DNA of 64,000 bases from JABFRJ01 sp033812735 (GCA_033812735.1 JAPXTA010000003.1:17823-81822); one strand, 5' to 3'. Counted from the first letter of the stretch, positions 26,295-35,834 are shown. Program-made: numbers and translations. Notes: generated by a model from the sequence alone, not told the origin.

Positions 26295-29021
26295 TCAAAC
26301 GTGCTGCCGCGCTTGGGTTGGATCGACGCTCGACATGTCGCGATCTTCAAAGCGGTCTTGAAGAAGAGCCCTTGTCCTTGCGAGGCGCTCTTCCAATTCA
26401 AGGACATCAGAAACGGTTATGCGCTCCCCACGGGCGGCGTGGTCCTCGATGTATTCGCACATCGCGCTTACCCGCACCGCGCCAATGTTGGAGCTCAGTG
26501 ACTTCAAGGCATGTGCTGCACTCGCAATCGCACGACTTTCGCCGCCTAACGACGCCTTGAGTGCATCCAGCAAGCCCGGCGTCTGATCGACGTAGATGCG
26601 CACGACTCTTTGGAGGAGATCCAGCCCAGGCGTTTGCAGGGCCGCAATGGAAGCGAGAACGCTTTCATCGATCAGATTCGGCGGGTCGCCGGCAGATTCT
26701 TGAACGGGGGGCGCGGCCTCGTGTTGACGAGCGGTCGGACGGTTCTCAAGCCAACGAGCGAGGCAGCGATCCAGATCGGCCAATGTGAAAGGCTTGGCCA
26801 AGTGCTCCGACATACCTGCGTCGCGCCAAGCTTCAGCCTTTTGCCCCAGCACGTTTGCTGTCAGCGCGATGATGGGGATCGGGTTCCGGCGATTTTCGAT
26901 TTCCCACTTCCGCAGTTCTCGTGCCGCCTCATACCCGTCCATGACCGGCATGCTGCCGTCCAAAAAGATCAGATCAAAATTGCTGCTCTTCGCGGCTTCA
27001 AATGCCTTCGCACCATTTTCTACGCTGGTCGTCAGGATGCCATACCGGGCAAGCGCCGCCTCGAGAATTTCCCGATTGACGAGATTGTCGTCCGCTGCGA
27101 GCACTTTGATGCCCACATACGACGGCCTGTCGCGAACAGCCTGCTTCCGTTCGTGATTATCGTCAGACAACGGCTCGTTGCAGAACTTCGCAACATCCCG
27201 TGCGGATCTCTCCCCGCCAAAGGGGGCTTGAAGAGCCAGGACGCGACAATCGCGGGGGCACTGCTTTGGCCGCTTTGCGCCGGGAAGGAGGATCACCCCT
27301 GGGGCGCTTTGCTGACGCGGCCATTCTAGTTGCTCGTCCGATGGCGCGGCGCCAAGGAAAAGAATGTCAGAGCTAGTCAATGAAGTCACAGAAGCTTCTT
27401 CGAGGCCCAGCCGAGCTGCCAGAGCATGAGCAGCCTCCGCCATGATCGGCAGCCCGTGACTGACGGCGTATTTCTTGCCCGCAATTTTCGGAGACGCACG
27501 TGGAACGAGTGACGGCACCCCGGCCGGCAGCTGGACCTCAAACATAGATCCTACACCGCAAGTACTCTCTACCTTTATCTGCCCTCCCATCGCGGCCGCG
27601 AGACGGTGACAGATCGCCAAGCCAATCCCCGTGCCACCATATTGGCTGGCAATAGACGCGTCCGCCTGAGTGAAGGGCTTGAACAGTAACGCCAGCTTAT
27701 CCGGCTCGATGCCCATGCCAGTATCGCGAACGGCGATCGACAACCGGGGCTGCGCAGCGCCACTCTTGCTGAGAGATACTTTGACCTGCACGCCACCCGT
27801 CGCGGTGAACTTGAGAGCATTGCCGACTAGATTCGAGAGGATCTGCCGTAGGCGCAGTGGGTCCAAGCGAACCTGAGCCGGCACTCCCTCTTCGACAACA
27901 CAAGCGATGTCCAAACCGCTCTTGGCGGCTCGATCAGCAAACACCAGCAGGACGTCCTCGACGAGCTCGACCGGATCGAAGGCAACTGCCTCCATCTCCA
28001 TTTTCCCCGCCTCGATCTTCGAGAGATCGAGGATATTGTTGATCAGGGAGAGCAAGGTTCGGCCCGAACCCAGAATGACGTCGCAGTGTCGCTTCACCGC
28101 GCGGGTGGATGCCTCCTCGGCAAGCAGCTCAGCCGTCACCAAGAGGCCATTCAGTGGCGTCCGGATCTCATGTGACATCGTCGCAAGGAACTCCGACTTT
28201 GCCGCATTGGCTTTGTCGGCAGCATTGCGCGCGTCCACCAGCTCTCTCGTCTGGCGCGCGACTTCATCGACAAGTTGGTCACGGTGGCTGCGGATCTGCT
28301 CGTCTCGATGGCGCACTTCTCGCATCATGTGATTGAAGTCGTCGACCAGCGCGCCAACCTCGTTGTCCGTGGTTTTCTGCAGCGTTTGGGCATAGTCGCC
28401 CGTCGACTTGATGTGTGTTGCTACCTGCGCCAACTCGAGAATTGGCCTCGTGATCGACGCTTGAAGACGTCGAGATCCGACAACGGCGATGAGAGCCGCT
28501 ACCAGTCCAACGAGCAGCGCATCTCGCGCGCTCAAAAGAAGTGAATTCCGAAGCTCGCTGACGTCAGCAATGATTACAATCTGGCCGACGACCTCGCCAC
28601 CATTCACTACCGGCCTGGCGATGAGCATCGTCCCTTGCCGAAGGGAGGTCCAGACGCTCAGCTCTCGCCCCTCGTCGAGGCCGCGCCGACCATCATCGAC
28701 CATTATTCCGGAACCGAACTCATAGAGTCTGTTACCCTCCGTGTCTGCGGCGAGAACATACTTCACGAAGGGAAACGACCGTGCGCTGTTGAGCGCGACG
28801 GCTATGCTTCTTTGGTCACGTGCCCTGACTGCACTGGAGGCTGTCGCGCCCAGGGTCTCGGCGATTCCGACGAGGATGTCAGATTTGACGGCAAGTCTTT
28901 GTTGGGCATCCCGCCAAGCAGCCGCACCAGCTCCGAGCAGGCTAGCAATGGCAACAGCCAAAACCACCAGTCGGGACAGCTCTCTACCGATCGATGTGCG
29001 ACGGACGCTGCGCGAAAGCAT
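26295..29021 (-). CDS. Hybrid sensor histidine kinase with HAMP, receiver and HPt domains (BarA-like layout)
   Basis: A 908-residue membrane sensor. A first membrane helix (about 15-35), a periplasmic sensing region, a second helix (about 160-183) and a HAMP linker are followed by the kinase core: phospho-acceptor His284 in MSHEIRTPLNG, the N box with Asn401 in LVGNALKF, DTGMGI at 433-438 and GGTGIGLAI at 462-470. Residues about 515-620 look like a degenerate receiver without the phospho-Asp. A complete receiver (about 639-760) has Asp688 and Lys743. The HPt domain carries His837 in AHALKSLSSNIG. This supports a His-Asp-His-Asp phosphorelay. The final acceptor is not fused, and the two receiver-only genes nearby are candidates. 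It is divergent from them. Confidence 0.93.
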   Translation of the reverse strand: MLSRSVRRTSIGRELSRLVVLAVAIASLLGAGAAAWRDAQQRLAVKSDILVGIAETLGATASSAVRARDQRSIAVALNSARSFPFVKYVLAADTEGNRLYEFGSGIMVDDGRRGLDEGRELSVWTSLRQGTMLIARPVVNGGEVVGQIVIIADVSELRNSLLLSARDALLVGLVAALIAVVGSRRLQASITRPILELAQVATHIKSTGDYAQTLQKTTDNEVGALVDDFNHMMREVRHRDEQIRSHRDQLVDEVARQTRELVDARNAADKANAAKSEFLATMSHEIRTPLNGLLVTAELLAEEASTRAVKRHCDVILGSGRTLLSLINNILDLSKIEAGKMEMEAVAFDPVELVEDVLLVFADRAAKSGLDIACVVEEGVPAQVRLDPLRLRQILSNLVGNALKFTATGGVQVKVSLSKSGAAQPRLSIAVRDTGMGIEPDKLALLFKPFTQADASIASQYGGTGIGLAICHRLAAAMGGQIKVESTCGVGSMFEVQLPAGVPSLVPRASPKIAGKKYAVSHGLPIMAEAAHALAARLGLEEASVTSLTSSDILFLGAAPSDEQLEWPRQQSAPGVILLPGAKRPKQCPRDCRVLALQAPFGGERSARDVAKFCNEPLSDDNHERKQAVRDRPSYVGIKVLAADDNLVNREILEAALARYGILTTSVENGAKAFEAAKSSNFDLIFLDGSMPVMDGYEAARELRKWEIENRRNPIPIIALTANVLGQKAEAWRDAGMSEHLAKPFTLADLDRCLARWLENRPTARQHEAAPPVQESAGDPPNLIDESVLASIAALQTPGLDLLQRVVRIYVDQTPGLLDALKASLGGESRAIASAAHALKSLSSNIGAVRVSAMCEYIEDHAARGERITVSDVLELEERLARTRALLQDRFEDRDMSSVDPTQARQHV

Positions 29022-29253
29022 ACCAAGAACTGACGGGTGGTGATTTCCAACACCCGAATGTACCGCTGCAGTGTTTAGGTAGGTTTAATTAACAGCATCT
29101 GGCCCGGATTGACCTGCGCACTCTTACCAATTGGTTCCAGCTCGTCCCAAAAACAATCCGATCTCGGCCACCTGACGTTTTGTTCAATATTTATTAGGTT
29201 TGCGACAAGCGGATTGTTGTCGTCTTTGCGTTCTATCCGTATCCACTTCAATC

Positions 29254-30549
29254 ATGGCTAGGCTTACGACTCGTCGCTTCTTTGCTCGATCGTGGATGCA
29301 AGCTCGTCTGTCGCTTCTTGGTGCGATCGACGGCTCGGTGTCTCACGTCATGGCGATCGCTTTTCCGGTGCTGCTGCTTCTCGCAGGCGGTCTCATCGAC
29401 TACACGCAGTCCCTGACGCAGAAACGGCGGCTTCAGGATATTGCAGACAAGGCGGCTATCGCTGCGGCGCGCGAACTCGGACTATCCGACGCGAAGCAAG
29501 AAAATGTGCCGGAGGTTGTTGCGGCGGTCGTCGCTTCGATGATGGCGGCCAATGGCCGTGGCGACAGCAGGCCCACGCTGAAATCGACCGTCACCAACCA
29601 GCCGTTGGAAGTGGCAGTTTCGGCGACGCAGACAGTGGCGTCGCTATTTGGCTCGGGCTTTGGATTCCTGCCAACCAACATCACGGTCAACTCGGTTGCG
29701 CGGATTGTCGGGCAGCCCAACATCTGTGTTCTGGGCCTCGATCCCGCTGCAAACGGTACAATCTCGCTCGAGAAAGACGCAAAAGTCACGGCACAAAACT
29801 GCGCGGTGTTCTCAAACTCGCGGCACGTGAATTCGATCCAGTCGAAGAATAGCGCCGTGCTCAGCGCCAGCCTGATTTGTGCAGCGGGCGGGAAAGACGG
29901 CACCAAGGGAAACTTCACTCCTGATCCACTGACGGATTGCCCTTCGTTTGACGACCCGCTGGCGAGTAGGCCAGAACCGCAAGCAGGCTCTTGCGATCCA
30001 TCCCTGCCGACGCAATTGGGGCCTGGCGACTACCGGCTTTCGCCTGGAACTTACTGCAAAGGCCTTACGCTGCTTCAAGGGGCCAGCGTCACTCTCGACC
30101 CGGGCATCTACTCGTTCGTCGGTGGGCCGCTGCAAGTTTCGGATGGCGCGCGGCTCAAGGGCAACGGGGTCGGCCTCTATTTCAGCGGCGATATGGCGGT
30201 GCTTCAATTCGACCGCCTGTCGAGCATCGATTTGTCGGCGCCTACTGCGGGACAAATGGCCGGATTGCTGGTGTTCGAGTCGCGGGCTCAACCGCAGACA
30301 CTGACACACAAGATCCTCAGTGATGACGCCCGCACACTGCTTGGGACGATATATCTCTCGCGGAACAGACTGCATGTGGATGCCAACAAGCCGATTGCCG
30401 ACAAATCCGCCTACACGGCGATCGTCGCGCGAATGCTTACTCTCTACGGCGGTCCAGAACTGGTCCTGAACGCCAATTATGGGATTACCGACGTTCCGGT
30501 CCCAGAGGGCATCAAGGGAGCGGGCCAACCAATCCGGTTGGTGCGGTAG
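29254..30549 (+). CDS. Tad/TadG-like surface protein with N-terminal membrane anchor
   Basis: A 431-residue protein starting with a short basic segment and a type IV pilin-like hydrophobic helix (VMAIAFPVLLLLAGGLIDYTQ). QKRRLQDIADKAAIAAARELG follows, the standard opening of TadE/TadG pilus-assembly and related Tad-domain proteins. The rest is a long beta-rich periplasmic or exported part (SPGTYCKGLTLLQGASVTL, DPGIYSFVGGPLQVSDGARL), resembling a right-handed repeat fold. Cysteines occur in pairs. ATG 29254 is preferred to an upstream TTG. No other tad/cpa gene is nearby, so this is an isolated family member. It is two bases from the next gene, a response regulator. Confidence 0.75.
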   Translation: MARLTTRRFFARSWMQARLSLLGAIDGSVSHVMAIAFPVLLLLAGGLIDYTQSLTQKRRLQDIADKAAIAAARELGLSDAKQENVPEVVAAVVASMMAANGRGDSRPTLKSTVTNQPLEVAVSATQTVASLFGSGFGFLPTNITVNSVARIVGQPNICVLGLDPAANGTISLEKDAKVTAQNCAVFSNSRHVNSIQSKNSAVLSASLICAAGGKDGTKGNFTPDPLTDCPSFDDPLASRPEPQAGSCDPSLPTQLGPGDYRLSPGTYCKGLTLLQGASVTLDPGIYSFVGGPLQVSDGARLKGNGVGLYFSGDMAVLQFDRLSSIDLSAPTAGQMAGLLVFESRAQPQTLTHKILSDDARTLLGTIYLSRNRLHVDANKPIADKSAYTAIVARMLTLYGGPELVLNANYGITDVPVPEGIKGAGQPIRLVR

Positions 30550-30551
30550 AG

Positions 30552-30941
30552 ATGCTGGTGTCGCAAGAAGCAGCGCTCAGGTCGGTCTTGATCGTCGACG
30601 ACGATCCCATCTTCGTCGAGCTTGCGACTGCCGTCATGCAGTCCATTCCGATGCACGTTTTTCGGGCAGAGGACGGTCTCACCGCCCTCACCTTGCTCAA
30701 AGGCCGAGCATTCGACGTTGCCCTTGTCGATCTCGATTTGCCACATATCGACGGATTCCGTCTGATTGCATTGGCGCGCTCAATGGTCACTGGGCGACGG
30801 ATGCAGATTGTAGTAGTAACCGCCAGCAAAGATCCCTCGGATCATCACGATGCCTTGTCCGCTGGCGCCGACGCGATTGAAACAAAGCCAGTAAACTGGG
30901 CGCGTTTGACCGGTCGCATTGGCCCCGTAGCTTCCGCTTGA
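30552..30941 (+). CDS. Receiver-only response regulator
   Basis: A 129-residue single receiver domain without an output domain. It has the acidic pocket VLIVDDDP, phospho-acceptor Asp in ALVDLDLPHIDG, the switch Thr in VVVTASKD and the conserved Lys in ETKPV, so it should be phosphorylatable. It begins two bases after the Tad-like gene stop and is surely co-transcribed. It is similar to the next gene (VLIVDDDPxFVEL shared), which suggests tandem duplication. Likely acts by protein contact or as a phosphate shuttle for the neighbouring hybrid kinase. Confidence 0.88.
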   Translation: MLVSQEAALRSVLIVDDDPIFVELATAVMQSIPMHVFRAEDGLTALTLLKGRAFDVALVDLDLPHIDGFRLIALARSMVTGRRMQIVVVTASKDPSDHHDALSAGADAIETKPVNWARLTGRIGPVASA

Positions 30942-30977
30942 GTGCGGCCGTGCGGCATTGCCGCGTGGAGCATTCTG

Positions 30978-31394
30978 ATGACTAAGGCAAATGTGGGCAG
31001 CAGACGACACCGTGTCTTGATCGTCGATGACGATCCGTTGTTCGTTGAACTCATGAAGGCCGTCTTGCAGCGCGAGTGCGCTCACTGGGAGTTGATGACC
31101 GCATTCGACGGTGAGGCCGCGCTGCGCATCATCGGCGCTTCAACAACGCGGCCGTCGATCGTTTTTTGCGACATCAACATGCCGAGACGCGACGGGGTCG
31201 AGTTGCTCGAAGAACTCGCGCGTATCGCTCCGAATTTGCCGATCGTTTTGGTGTCCGGCGCGGGTTCAGCGATACTGCGATCAACCGAGGCGCTTGCGAC
31301 AGCCAACGGCCTCAATGTACTGGGCGCATTTCGCAAGCCGCTAGATTTCGATGCTTTTGGCGCGTTCGTGAGATCGATCGCCGCGAACGCGTGA
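30978..31394 (+). CDS. Second receiver-only response regulator
   Basis: A 138-residue receiver domain. The acidic pocket is VLIVDDDPLFVEL, the phospho-acceptor Asp lies in VFCDINMPRRDG, a Ser replaces the switch Thr in VLVSGAGS, and the Lys is in FRKPLDF. There is no DNA-binding domain. ATG 30978 (MTKANVGS) is preferred to an upstream in-frame start. It lies 36 bases after its paralogue, so the two receivers and the Tad-like gene form one unit. Confidence 0.88.
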   Translation: MTKANVGSRRHRVLIVDDDPLFVELMKAVLQRECAHWELMTAFDGEAALRIIGASTTRPSIVFCDINMPRRDGVELLEELARIAPNLPIVLVSGAGSAILRSTEALATANGLNVLGAFRKPLDFDAFGAFVRSIAANA

Positions 31395-31496
31395 GTACGC
31401 AGCTGGCGTAGATCGCTTGAACGCTGAGGCCCGCATCGCCGATATTCGCAAAGTTCCTTCGAGGGTGGTCTGCGGCATAGCAGACTAAGGCCAGAC

Positions 31497-32252
31497 TCAA
31501 CTGCGACCGCCGTTGACTTGAAGTATTTCGCCGCTAATCCAGGCGGCCTGATCGCTGGCGAGAAACAGGGTCGCGTTTGCGATGTCATCGGCTGTCCCGA
31601 GACGGCGTGTGTGAATTCCATTGATCAAACGAGCCTGACCTTCCGGACCATAGCTCTGCCATTGCTTTTCGCTCGAGGGATTGGAGCGGACGAAGCCTGG
31701 CGCGACGGCGTTGCAGGTAATGCCGTGGGGGCCGAGATCTTGCGACAGTTGCTTCGTCAGGCCGACGAGGGCGTGTTTCGCGGCGGTGTAGGCTTGGATG
31801 CCGGTGAGGCTCGGGCGGAGCCCTGCGCCCGACGTGATGTTGACGATACGTCCGTATTTCGACGCTTGCATCGGTGCGGATGCAGCCTGCGCGAGCCAGA
31901 AGGCACCGTCGAGATTGGCTTCGAAGATCACGCGCCAGTCGCCTGGCTGGACCTCGGCAATAGGGCGCCCGACCTGACCGCGGACGCCACCAGCAGCATT
32001 GACGAGAATATCGAAGCGGCCAGCTTTTTGGGCGATACTGGCGACGACGCGATGAGCCGCATCACGATCGGAAACGTCGAGAACGTGCGGCGTCATTCCT
32101 TCGCTCGCAGCGAACCGGCCCACGCCATCGGCGTCGAGGTCGGCGATGTGGACTATCGCGCCGGCTGCTTTCAGGCCGCGCGCAATGGCTTGGCCGATGC
32201 CTTGCGCGCCACCGGTAACGAGTGCGACGCGGTTATCGAAACGGATGTGCAT
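31497..32252 (-). CDS. Short-chain dehydrogenase/reductase
   Basis: A 251-residue classical SDR. TGGAQGIGQAIA (14-25) is the cofactor loop, and an Asp in HIADLDADG at the end of beta-2 favours NAD over NADP. NAAGG marks beta-4; the catalytic residues are Ser in NITSGAG and Tyr/Lys in YTAAKHA. CNAVAPGFVRS and the C-terminal ISGEILQVNGG are typical. It is the last gene of a leftward three-gene operon behind the ketopantoate-reductase-like gene. Substrate not recognisable. Confidence 0.9.
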   Translation of the reverse strand: MHIRFDNRVALVTGGAQGIGQAIARGLKAAGAIVHIADLDADGVGRFAASEGMTPHVLDVSDRDAAHRVVASIAQKAGRFDILVNAAGGVRGQVGRPIAEVQPGDWRVIFEANLDGAFWLAQAASAPMQASKYGRIVNITSGAGLRPSLTGIQAYTAAKHALVGLTKQLSQDLGPHGITCNAVAPGFVRSNPSSEKQWQSYGPEGQARLINGIHTRRLGTADDIANATLFLASDQAAWISGEILQVNGGRS

Positions 32253-32300
32253 GTGTTGCGTCCTGGCGTTCTGCGGACTTGGCCGCCTCTCAAGTGCTTT

Positions 32301-33326
32301 TCAATGGCAAGCAGCGATGAGTTCTTCAAACGTTGCGAACGACATGGGTTTGCGTCCGTCCTCAATGTCGTGGATCAGCGCGACAAGTTTCGTCAACGCT
32401 GGGGTCGGGATGCCTTTCTCGGCTCCGAGCGTCGCGATGATGCCGATCTGCGGGTCAACCTCGGTCTTGCGTTTGCGGACTGCGAGGTCGCGATAAATGC
32501 CGGTGTGGGTCTTTGCCGTGTGGCGGTTGAACTCGGCAAGGGCTGCCATGCTGGCGCTCGACTTCGACGCCGGCGCGCCCGGTGCGAAGGCTTCAGGGTC
32601 GAAGCCATTGAACCCAACCGGGACAACGCCGCGTGCCTTGGCGACGGCCATGACTTCGCGGCCAAGCTTGTCGAAGACGATCTCGCGGCGCGGGTCGGCG
32701 AAATTCTCGGTCATCGAGTCGGTGGTCAGCGCAGTTGCGAATAACATCGCGCCGTAGGCCAGCTTACCCCAGAGATAGCCCCAGATGTTGTCGGTGAGCA
32801 CGGCATTCGGCTCGAAGATCTGCAAGAGACGGAACATTTCACGCGTGCGATCGCGTATCGTTCCGTCGATCTCACCGACGACGACAGCACCACGGTTGCC
32901 AAACAGGATCTCGCCGGGACCGTGCCAGTCGGCACCGAAATTGACGAAGCAGCCCATGGTGCGCAGTTCACCGGCCCGCTTCGAGATGGCGATTTCGTTG
33001 AGACCGTTTTGGGCCGAGAGGATGTAACCGCCATCGGCGAGATGAGGCATGAGTTGGTCGAGGGCGGGTTCGGTCGCTTGGGCTTTTACGGCAAGTACGA
33101 TGCGCGAAAATTTGCCGACCAGTTGATCTGGCGTGACGGCCGGGATCTTCACTGTGAACTCTTCGACAGGGCCAAAGATACGCAGTCCGCGCGTGCGGCA
33201 GGCCTCGACGTGGTCGGCGACAATGTCGACGAGGAGCACCGGCACGCCAGCGCGTTGCCAGTATGCAGCGATGGTGCCGCCGATGGCGCCCCCGCCCCAG
33301 ATGAGGATTGGCTCAGTCATGATCAA
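32301..33326 (-). CDS. Ketopantoate reductase family oxidoreductase (PanE/ApbA-like)
   Basis: A 341-residue NAD(P)-dependent 2-hydroxyacid-type dehydrogenase. The N-terminus ILIWGGGAIGGTIAAY is the Rossmann loop. VKAQATEPALDQL, LSAQNGLNEIAI and a conserved Lys in LWGKLAYGAMLFATAL (the ketopantoate reductase active-site lysine) follow. It is longer than E. coli PanE and lies between an isoaspartyl peptidase gene (overlapping by ATGA) and an SDR, so a catabolic role on a different 2-keto acid is as likely as pantothenate synthesis. Confidence 0.85.
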   Translation of the reverse strand: MIMTEPILIWGGGAIGGTIAAYWQRAGVPVLLVDIVADHVEACRTRGLRIFGPVEEFTVKIPAVTPDQLVGKFSRIVLAVKAQATEPALDQLMPHLADGGYILSAQNGLNEIAISKRAGELRTMGCFVNFGADWHGPGEILFGNRGAVVVGEIDGTIRDRTREMFRLLQIFEPNAVLTDNIWGYLWGKLAYGAMLFATALTTDSMTENFADPRREIVFDKLGREVMAVAKARGVVPVGFNGFDPEAFAPGAPASKSSASMAALAEFNRHTAKTHTGIYRDLAVRKRKTEVDPQIGIIATLGAEKGIPTPALTKLVALIHDIEDGRKPMSFATFEELIAACH

Positions 33327-34273
33327 GCAGCTCCCATGTCGTGCAACTCTTCATGCGAACCAGCCATTACTTTTCCGCCAGTGGAGATCCAGCCGCGATA
33401 CATGCCGATGGTGTTGAACGGGGTCAGGACTTGGCCCGCGGCGTCGATAGCAACCATTCCGGCGCCGATGCCGTGCGAACCGACGGCGTCGATGACTTCA
33501 GCCGTCGCCTGATCCAACGACTTGCCGCCGTACATCATACGCGCTGCAACGTCGTAGGCAGCAGCGCGACGAATGAATACTTCACCCATGCCGGTGCAGG
33601 ATACGGCGCAGACGCTGTTCTTGGCGTAGGTTCCGGCGCCGATGATCGGGCTGTCGCCTACCCGGCCGACGGGCTTGTTGTTGAAGCCCCCGGTGGAGGT
33701 GCCCGCTGCAAGACTGCCGCTCTGATCGCGCGCGACCGCGCCGACTGTGCCGTGCTTTTCGGCTTCGCTGGCTTGTTGACTCGTTCCGGCGGCAGCGCGG
33801 CGTTTAAGGGCCGCGAGCGCTTCCACGCGGCGCTCAGTCGTGAAGTAGCTATTATCGACCATTGCGATGTGCTGACGCTCTGCGAAAGCGTCGGCGGCGG
33901 GGCCGATCAGGAGCACGCAGCCAGATTTCTCCATGACGGCGCGGGCAGCGGTAATCGGATTGCGGATGCGAGTGGTGCCCGCGACCGCCCCTGCCGCCAG
34001 AGTTGCGCCGTCCATGATGGACGCATCCAGCTCGTGGCGGCTGTCCGCCGTGAGGGCGGCGCCGTAGCCAGCGTTGAAGTGAGGGCTGTTCTCGAGTTCG
34101 ATGATCGTTGCTTCGACGGCGGCGACGGCTGGCCCGCCGGAGACGAGTATTTTCCAGCCGGCGCGGAGCGCCTTGGCGATATGCTCGCGCGATTCCGCCC
34201 ACTCAGCCTCGCTCATGAGGCTGCGTTCGAGCGTGCCGCAGCCGCCGTGAATGCCGATGGCAATGTCGCCCAT
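33323..34273 (-). CDS. Isoaspartyl peptidase/L-asparaginase (Ntn-hydrolase, plant-type)
   Basis: A 316-residue N-terminal-nucleophile hydrolase that would cleave isoaspartyl dipeptides or asparagine. The autoproteolysis site is HGTVGAVA with Thr176 as the new N-terminal nucleophile. GIHGGCGTLER, NAGYGAALT, DGATLAAGAVAG, GTSTGGFNNK, GRVGDSPIIGAGTYA and STTGMGE-like SCTGMGE match the family. It is the first gene of the operon and overlaps the next by ATGA. No signal peptide. The grouping with two dehydrogenases suggests a pathway for a particular amide or beta-linked amino acid. Confidence 0.92.
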   Translation of the reverse strand: MGDIAIGIHGGCGTLERSLMSEAEWAESREHIAKALRAGWKILVSGGPAVAAVEATIIELENSPHFNAGYGAALTADSRHELDASIMDGATLAAGAVAGTTRIRNPITAARAVMEKSGCVLLIGPAADAFAERQHIAMVDNSYFTTERRVEALAALKRRAAAGTSQQASEAEKHGTVGAVARDQSGSLAAGTSTGGFNNKPVGRVGDSPIIGAGTYAKNSVCAVSCTGMGEVFIRRAAAYDVAARMMYGGKSLDQATAEVIDAVGSHGIGAGMVAIDAAGQVLTPFNTIGMYRGWISTGGKVMAGSHEELHDMGAA

Positions 34274-34365
34274 GCGCGTGACCGATCGCGTTGATATTGA
34301 GTGTCACTGCGATGGGAGGGGCGCGGTCACCTGCTGTCAAGGGTCGCAACCGGTCGGCTGTGATG

Positions 34366-34872
34366 CTATGGCGAGATGGCGGCACTCGCGATGATGGCAT
34401 CGATGGCACCAGCCGCGGCCTTTACGGCGTCCTGCTCCGATTTGGCCTTCAAGCCATACTTCGCGCCGATCGAGGCCGGCGTTTCGTTGACGACCCAAAC
34501 TTTGCCGGCGGCGTCTTCATAGGCGAGGACTTTTAGCGGCAGCGCTAGTCCCGCGCGCGGGTTTGACGTCATCAGCGGCGTGCCTAATTTTGGATTGCCA
34601 AAGATCAGCAGCTGGCTCGGTTTCATATCGGTGCCGACGGCTTTGGCACCGGCAGCATGGTCTACGTGCGCCACGATTTTTGCGCCTTTCTCTTCCGCAG
34701 CCTTGGCGATGGCATCGATGGTGTCCTTGACGGGCAATTTGCTTGGGCGAACGGCTAGGCCGGTTTCCACCTTGGGCGTAGATGCCTTCGCCATTTTCGG
34801 AGGCGACTGGGCCAACGCAGAGGACGCCAATACGGGAACGGCCAACGAGAACACCAGAATTGAGCGAAACAT
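34366..34872 (-). CDS. Secreted DUF302-domain protein
   Basis: A 168-residue protein with a signal peptide (FRSILVFSLAVPVLASSALAQ) and one DUF302 domain: a beta-alpha-beta fold with KDTIDAIAKAAEEKGAKIVAHVDHAAGA, then the typical LLIFGNPKLGTPLMT and PLKVLAYEDAAGKVWV. DUF302 proteins have no settled biochemical role. ATG 34872 is chosen; the frame is open upstream, but the signal peptide begins here. Monocistronic, leftward. Confidence 0.85.
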   Translation of the reverse strand: MFRSILVFSLAVPVLASSALAQSPPKMAKASTPKVETGLAVRPSKLPVKDTIDAIAKAAEEKGAKIVAHVDHAAGAKAVGTDMKPSQLLIFGNPKLGTPLMTSNPRAGLALPLKVLAYEDAAGKVWVVNETPASIGAKYGLKAKSEQDAVKAAAGAIDAIIASAAISP

Positions 34873-35054
34873 TTGGGACCCTTTCGGTTTGGCGCGCCGC
34901 GCCCCGGCGCTTATTGTCATTCGTTGGTCAGGTCGGTAGCGTTTCACGCCCAACAAAACTTTCCTGACACGTCAAAATGGTCGCAACCTCTGGCAATAAT
35001 TGTTGCAGTGCGGCATAGGGTGCGCAGCAACGCCACAGTCGAGGAGAACGAACC

Positions 35055-35834
35055 ATGCAATTCAAAGGTAGGACAGCGGTCGTCACCGGGTCGACTTCCG
35101 GCATCGGACTTGGCATCGCTCATGCGCTCGCCAAAGAGGGCGCGAACGTGATCATCAATGGTTTGGCCAGCGATGCAGAGGTTGCGAAGGTTCTCGCCGA
35201 CGTCGGCCGGCACGGCACGAAGGTCGCTTACGATCCCGCCAATATGCTGCGTCACAACCAGATCGCCGACATGATTGCGAAGGCCGAGGCGGATTTTGGG
35301 TCACTCGACATTCTGGTCAACAATGCCGGCATTCAGCACGTCGCGCCGGTCGAAGATTTTCCGATTGAGAAGTGGGATGCGGTTATCGCGATCAACTTGT
35401 CGTCGGCGTTCCACACGATCCGTGCGGCGGTGCCCGGCATGCGCACGCGTAACCGCGGACGGATCATCAATGTGTGCTCGGCGCATTCGCTGACAGCATC
35501 ACCGCACAAGGCAGCCTACGTGGCGGCGAAGCACGGCTTGGCAGGGTTGACGAAGGTCGTCGCGCTCGAACTCGCGGAGACGGGCGTGACGTGCAACGCA
35601 ATCTCCCCGGGGTTCGTGTGGACGCCGCTGGTCGAGAAGCAGATCCCGGACCTCGCGAAGGCCGAGGGCATCACCGAAGAGCAGGCGAAGAAGAAGGTTC
35701 TGGAGCGGCAGCCGACGCGGCGGTTCTCGACGGTGGACGAGATCGGCGCTCTCGCGGTTTATCTCGCGAGCGATGCAGCGAGCAACGTCACCGGCACGAA
35801 CGTGTCGATCGATGGTGGCTGGACGGCACTCTGA
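35055..35834 (+). CDS. bdhA: D-3-hydroxybutyrate dehydrogenase
   Basis: A 259-residue SDR that interconverts 3-hydroxybutyrate and acetoacetate in poly-hydroxybutyrate use. VVTGSTSGIGLGIA binds NAD. NNAGIQHVAPVEDFP, the catalytic Ser in NVCSAHSL and YVAAKHGLAG are family-specific, as are SPGFVWTPLVEKQIPD and the region around the 190s that closes on substrate (ITEEQAKKKVL). This is the expected length, and GAGGAGAACGAACC precedes the ATG. It is followed by a pair of palindromic repeats. Confidence 0.95.
   Translation: MQFKGRTAVVTGSTSGIGLGIAHALAKEGANVIINGLASDAEVAKVLADVGRHGTKVAYDPANMLRHNQIADMIAKAEADFGSLDILVNNAGIQHVAPVEDFPIEKWDAVIAINLSSAFHTIRAAVPGMRTRNRGRIINVCSAHSLTASPHKAAYVAAKHGLAGLTKVVALELAETGVTCNAISPGFVWTPLVEKQIPDLAKAEGITEEQAKKKVLERQPTRRFSTVDEIGALAVYLASDAASNVTGTNVSIDGGWTAL

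Noticed and set aside
31518..32744. 408-codon open frame on the plus strand
   Set aside because: Shadow of the SDR and ketopantoate-reductase-like genes on the other strand.
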